Assembly (NCBI GenBank): GCA_030374805.1
Contig: JARGSG010000244.1
Location: 1 to 20,305 of the forward strand
Length of the DNA: 20,305 bases
From: Gracilaria gracilis
Lineage: Eukaryota; Rhodophyta; Florideophyceae; Gracilariales; Gracilariaceae
Direction: 5' to 3'
Made by a program: the position numbers and the translations under genes. Below, piece by piece: positions 15,514-20,305 of the stretch (position 1 is its first letter; every line of letters starts with the position of its first letter). A model generated the notes under the pieces. The model did not search any database and had not been told where the DNA came from. It worked only from the letters and a program-made list of their open reading frames with translations.

Positions 15514-15684
15514 ATGGCTGTACCTAAAAAACGCACATCAAAATCTAAATGTAAATCAAGGAAAGCGCAATGGAAACATAAAGCTTATAATACTTATAAA
15601 AAATCTATGTCATTAGGAAAATCAATAATAACAGGTAAAGCGAACAGTTTTATATATATACAACAAAAACAAGAAAATAATTAA
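15514..15684 (+). CDS. rpl32: 50S ribosomal protein bL32
   Basis: A 56-aa basic protein beginning [20 protein letters not shown], the bL32 signature, a large-subunit ribosomal protein. The frame is open further upstream to ATG 15430, but the family start is at 15514 and the upstream 28 codons look like spacer. The bacterial zinc-binding cysteines are not present as a set. It is the first of a same-strand run, rpl32, ycf56, rpl21, rpl27, rne. Confidence 0.95.
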   Translation: MAVPKKRTSKSKCKSRKAQWKHKAYNTYKKSMSLGKSIITGKANSFIYIQQKQENN

Positions 15685-15749
15685 TCATGTAAATCATTAT
15701 AATTAGATAATAACTGAAATACTATTTAACAATATAAAATGCTGGATAA

Positions 15750-16430
15750 ATGAAAGTTATACGTTTCAATCGTAATGATTTTTTTCTGAAAAATAGACCA
15801 TTTTGCTTTTATTGTAAATTACAACACTTGAAAACAATTTGGCTTTTTAACTGTTGTGAAGGTTGTCAACATTATTTAATGAAGCAAAAAATGAAAATAA
15901 GCCAAGTATCTAAAATTATAATTACAGAAATGACAATAGGTAACATATCTGGATTACCAGGATTACTATCTAGTTTGAGTTTAAGTAACAAAAAGAATGC
16001 TGTACATATATATGGTCCAGCAAATTTGGCTAAATACCTAGAACTTACAAAAAAATATTCAAAAACTAATTTTAGATATAATCTATATTTTCATACATTA
16101 AAAACAAACTACATTGTTAAAGATCATGAATACCAAATATATTGCTTAAAAAAATCTAAACATTCTGAGTTCATTATTACAATTTCTAATAATAAAGGTA
16201 AATTTCAATTAAATCATGCAAAACAATGGGAAATAGAAATAGGTCCTTTATATGGTAAACTAAAAAAAGGATACGACTTTATCTTGCCAGATGGTATAAC
16301 AATAAATAGTCAAGATTTCACTCAACAACACAAAAAAGAAAATAAAATACCATTTTTACTAAGTCAAGATTTATCCAAGACTCACCAAATTAGATATTGG
16401 AAAACATCACATATTAAAACCATAATTTAA
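15750..16430 (+). CDS. ycf56: Ycf56, tRNase Z-like protein lacking the metal-binding motif
   Basis: A 226-aa protein related to the metallo-beta-lactamase-fold tRNase Z (ELAC) family and assigned to Ycf56. The match is clear around 30-75: WLFNCCEGCQHYLMKQKMKI corresponds to the family's F-x-C-G-E-G-x-Q segment, and ITEMTIGNISGLPGLL (about 58-73) to the segment that normally reads T-H-x-H-x-D-H-x-x-G-L-P-G-L-L. The metal ligands are replaced by Glu60, Thr62, Gly64 and Asn65, and the protein is about 80 residues shorter than full tRNase Z. It is therefore probably not an active nuclease of the usual kind. It is cysteine-rich at the N-terminus (Cys19, 22, 35, 36, 39). It lies between rpl32 and rpl21 on the same strand. 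Confidence 0.82.
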   Translation: MKVIRFNRNDFFLKNRPFCFYCKLQHLKTIWLFNCCEGCQHYLMKQKMKISQVSKIIITEMTIGNISGLPGLLSSLSLSNKKNAVHIYGPANLAKYLELTKKYSKTNFRYNLYFHTLKTNYIVKDHEYQIYCLKKSKHSEFIITISNNKGKFQLNHAKQWEIEIGPLYGKLKKGYDFILPDGITINSQDFTQQHKKENKIPFLLSQDLSKTHQIRYWKTSHIKTII

Positions 16431-16506
16431 AACAATATATTTGTTACTATTATGGATTTAAGTTATTATATTACTAAATATTCAAACACTAAAAAATTAT
16501 TTACTT

Positions 16507-16821
16507 ATGGTATATGCAATAATAGAAGCGGATGGTAAACAAATTTGGGTAGAACCTGGTAAATATTATGATGTCAACTATATTCCAGGAGAACCGGGAG
16601 ATTATATACAGTTTAATAAAGTATTAGTTCTTAAGAAAGAACAATCTATTCATTTAGGAAGACCGTGTATCAACTCTGTCGTCATCAAAGGTAAAATTTT
16701 AAAACATATAAAAGGTAAAAAAATAACTATTTTCAAAACAAAACCTAAAAAAAACTCTAGACGAAAAAAAGGACATAGACAAAAACTTACAAGACTATTA
16801 ATAGAACAATTTCTTCAATAA
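16507..16821 (+). CDS. rpl21: 50S ribosomal protein bL21
   Basis: A 104-aa protein beginning MVYAIIEADGKQIWVEPGKY, with GEPGDYIQFNKVLVLKK and a basic C-terminus KPKKNSRRKKGHRQKLTRLL, all typical of bL21. It binds 23S rRNA in the large subunit. rpl27 follows after 74 bp, the ancestral bacterial rpl21-rpl27 order, often with an rne/rng-type gene nearby as here. Confidence 0.96.
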   Translation: MVYAIIEADGKQIWVEPGKYYDVNYIPGEPGDYIQFNKVLVLKKEQSIHLGRPCINSVVIKGKILKHIKGKKITIFKTKPKKNSRRKKGHRQKLTRLLIEQFLQ

Positions 16822-16895
16822 TATCCCAAATTATATAAATTATTAACATAGAATTCTTAATCGTATATTACAAACTCAATTAATAAGTATCATAT

Positions 16896-17162
16896 ATGGC
16901 ACATAAAAAAGGTAGTGGAAGTACAAAAAACGGCCGTGATTCCCGTTCAAAAAGATTAGGTATCAAAAAATACGGAGGAGAATTAGTAAATGTAGGAAAT
17001 ATTATTGTACGACAAAGAGGAAGCCGGTTTAAGCCTGGACTTAATGTAAAACTAGCTAAAGATTATACTTTATTTGCATTATCTGATGGCATAGTTGTTT
17101 TTAAAAAAAGTAAAAAAAAACATGTCACAATTAGTATTGTAGCAAATGATAAGAATTTATAA
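16896..17162 (+). CDS. rpl27: 50S ribosomal protein bL27
   Basis: An 88-aa protein beginning [20 protein letters not shown] with [11 protein letters not shown] and [13 protein letters not shown], typical of bL27, whose N-terminal tail reaches the peptidyl-transferase centre. The mature start MAHKKG is direct, with no cleavable pre-sequence. It is downstream of rpl21 and 104 bp upstream of rne. Confidence 0.97.
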   Translation: MAHKKGSGSTKNGRDSRSKRLGIKKYGGELVNVGNIIVRQRGSRFKPGLNVKLAKDYTLFALSDGIVVFKKSKKKHVTISIVANDKNL

Positions 17163-17266
17163 AATATAAATTGAAACAGTCCATAAAAATATAATTTTCA
17201 CAAATATAATTAAGATAATTATGATCCATCAAACCTATCTAATTTTATTATAGCGATGTTTCAAGA

Positions 17267-18763
17267 ATGATAAAAAAAATAGTTATTTCTCACTACAATA
17301 ATCTAGCAGCTATACTAAATAATCATAAAATTCAAGAAATTGTTACAATTAATAATCTATATCAAGTAAACGATATATATATTGGTACTGTAGAAAGAAT
17401 CTTTTCTAGTATCAATGCTGCATTTATAAAACTTAACGAATGTGGAAAAAGTGGGTTTATCCATATAAATGACATAAAACATATAAAAAAAGGAAAACAT
17501 ATTAAAAATATAGAAGAAGTTTTGTCTATCAATCAAATTGTTTTAGTACAAATTATAAAAGAACCAACTATTTATAAAGGACCTAGATTAACAGCCAATA
17601 TACATTTGCATGGAAAATATCTGGTATTAATGCCTTTTTGTAATACTATTTGTATATCACATAAAATTTATGATTATAACGAACGTACATATCTTTACTC
17701 TCTAGCTGTTTTAATTAAGCCTGGCAAAATAGGAGTATTAATCAAATCATCTGCTCAAGGTATTGCAGAAAACATGATATTGAACGATTTAGATGATTTA
17801 AAAAAACAATGGAATTTTATCGAAAAAGCCATTATATATCATTCTTCACCTTTATTATTATATAAAGATGAGAACTTAATTAAAAAAATCATCAGAGATT
17901 TTTATGAAGATAATATTACAAAAATAATAATTGACTCTCAAGAAGGAATCAATGAATTGACTTATTACTTATATAAGTGGAATTGTATATCAACAAGTCA
18001 AAACACAAAGTTACAATTATACCATCAACAAAAATGCATATTAGATCAGTTTTATATAAAAAATGCTATACATAACGCACTAAAGCCAAAAGTCAAACTG
18101 CCTTATGGAGGACATATTATCATTGAAAGCAATGAAGCGCTTACTGTAATTGATGTAAACTCTGGTTCATTCAATAAATCGGGCAATTCTAAAGAAGCTA
18201 TTTTGAAGACAAATTTTTATGCAGCCATTGAGATAGCTCACCAATTAAAAGTAAGAAATATAAATGGAGTTATAATTATCGATTTTATCGATATGTCTTC
18301 GCAGGGTGATCAATTACAATTATTAGAGCATTTTAGCAAATTATTAAAAGTAGACAATGCTAAACCACAAATAGTACAATTATCAGAATTAGGTTTAGTT
18401 GAATTGACTAGAAGGAGAAGGGGACAAAGCTTACAAGAGCTATTTAATAATGACAAAAATTTCCGTATTAATTCAACAGAAAGAAAGCTTGTTAAGCTTC
18501 TCAGAAACAATAAAAAGTACTATAGCGATAGACTGAATAGTCAAAAAAATATTAAATATTTATTTTTTAACAAACAATTTAAAAATAAAAAACAATTATT
18601 ACTTAAAAAGAAATGTTTTAAACCATCTAAAGAATCTACCAACCAGTACTTTACTTATATAGATAATACTAACCCCATTCAATTATTACACCCAAAAGTT
18701 AATTATATCATTCCTTTGAAATTATATTTCAAGTTGGTTGGCAGTAAATTAATAGTTATCTAA
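17267..18763 (+). CDS. rne: Ribonuclease E/G-type endoribonuclease
   Basis: This plastid RNase E/G should cut AU-rich single-stranded mRNA and process operon transcripts. The 498-aa protein has an S1-like domain (about 35-115, IYIGTVERIFSSINAAFIKL). The catalytic core carries Asp296 and Asn298 in VIDVNSGS and Asp339 in GVIIIDFIDM, equivalent to E. coli Asp303, Asn305 and Asp346. The 5'-phosphate sensor segment reads IKSSAQG where E. coli has VRTAGVG, so the sensor Arg-Thr is Lys160-Ser161. After TRRRRGQSLQELF the zinc-link CPxC motif is absent, and a lysine-rich tail follows. The C-terminal scaffold of E. coli RNase E is missing. It converges on psbA across a perfect palindrome. Confidence 0.93.
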   Translation: MIKKIVISHYNNLAAILNNHKIQEIVTINNLYQVNDIYIGTVERIFSSINAAFIKLNECGKSGFIHINDIKHIKKGKHIKNIEEVLSINQIVLVQIIKEPTIYKGPRLTANIHLHGKYLVLMPFCNTICISHKIYDYNERTYLYSLAVLIKPGKIGVLIKSSAQGIAENMILNDLDDLKKQWNFIEKAIIYHSSPLLLYKDENLIKKIIRDFYEDNITKIIIDSQEGINELTYYLYKWNCISTSQNTKLQLYHQQKCILDQFYIKNAIHNALKPKVKLPYGGHIIIESNEALTVIDVNSGSFNKSGNSKEAILKTNFYAAIEIAHQLKVRNINGVIIIDFIDMSSQGDQLQLLEHFSKLLKVDNAKPQIVQLSELGLVELTRRRRGQSLQELFNNDKNFRINSTERKLVKLLRNNKKYYSDRLNSQKNIKYLFFNKQFKNKKQLLLKKKCFKPSKESTNQYFTYIDNTNPIQLLHPKVNYIIPLKLYFKLVGSKLIVI

Positions 18764-18777
18764 TAAACATTATAAAA

Positions 18778-18805
18778 AATACAAAAAGTAATTACTTTTT
18801 GTATT
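18778..18805. terminator. Perfect 28-bp palindrome between rne and psbA
   Basis: AATACAAAAAGTAA is directly followed by its exact reverse complement. Each strand gives a long stem ending in a T-rich arm (CTTTTTG), so it can serve as a bidirectional terminator or RNA-stabilising hairpin for the converging rne and psbA transcripts. It is 14 bp past rne and 53 bp past psbA. Confidence 0.7.
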
Positions 18806-18858
18806 CAATTGATTTTATCTATAAAGAAACACTATTAAGATAGATTATATTATACTCA

Positions 18859-20243
<1,385 letters not shown>

Positions 20244-20305
20244 ATGTCACATTTCAGTCGTATAACAACAAGTATAAATGACTTAAAAATACTAAAACAA
20301 AGCTT
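20244..20305 (+). CDS. ycf35: Ycf35, 5' end only
   Basis: The frame opens at ATG 20244 and reads MSHFSRITTSINDLKILKQS before the window ends. This matches the N-terminus of Ycf35 (pattern MSHFS-x-I-x-T-x-I-x-D-L-x-x-L-K), a conserved small protein of red plastids and cyanobacteria with no established function. Only about 20 codons are visible. It is divergent from psbA. Confidence 0.75.
   Translation, partial: MSHFSRITTSINDLKILKQS

Noticed and set aside
18310..18510. Minus-strand frame of 66 codons
   Set aside because: It is antisense to the conserved catalytic region of rne.

Overview
This window is a plastid (chloroplast) genome segment from a red alga, most likely a florideophyte. The evidence is very AT-rich DNA, dense intron-free genes with short spacers, and a red-lineage gene set: allophycocyanin-B (apcD), psaM, psbX, psbY, psbV, petJ, accD, fabH, carA, chlI, rbcR, ycf35, ycf37, ycf46, ycf52-ycf56, ycf63, rne and an SRP RNA (ffs). 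No mobile element, CRISPR array or foreign island is visible, and I do not see an undescribed multigene system. The value lies in a few anomalies inside known genes and in regulatory structure.

Layout. Left edge: the 5' part of ycf63 (minus strand), broken by an apparent 1-nt insertion, then trnV(UAC) with an imperfect acceptor arm and trnR(UCU). A minus-strand block follows, read rpl34 > ycf46 > psaM > chlI. Next come ycf37 (plus), trnP(UGG) and ycf52 (minus). A long, mostly plus-strand run holds psaF-psaJ, apcD, ffs, fabH, psbX, accD, psbV, petJ and carA. carA overlaps the 3' end of convergent ycf53. Minus-strand ycf55-ycf53 is divergent from ycf54, which converges on minus-strand rbcR. psbY is divergent from rbcR and is followed by rpl32, ycf56, rpl21, rpl27 and rne. 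rne converges on psbA (minus) across a perfect 28-bp palindrome. The first codons of ycf35 close the window.

How the genes work together. Photosystem I genes (psaF, psaJ, psaM and the assembly factor ycf37), photosystem II genes (psbA, psbV, psbX, psbY) and the PsaF electron donor cytochrome c6 (petJ) make up the photosynthetic core. apcD supplies a terminal phycobilisome emitter. chlI (Mg-chelatase), ycf53 (GUN4, the Mg-chelatase activator) and ycf54 (cyclase subunit) form a chlorophyll-synthesis theme. accD and fabH serve fatty-acid synthesis, and carA serves arginine and pyrimidine precursor synthesis. ffs, rne, four ribosomal-protein genes and three tRNAs are expression machinery, and rbcR is a LysR-type regulator.

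Most notable observations: the ycf63 frameshift; a trnV acceptor arm one base short; chlI with no in-frame ATG (GTG proposed); psaF starting at GTG with a strong Shine-Dalgarno; Ycf56 with all visible metal ligands of the tRNase Z motif replaced; an RNase E without a zinc-link; and a 13-bp motif shared upstream of chlI and ycf55-ycf53.
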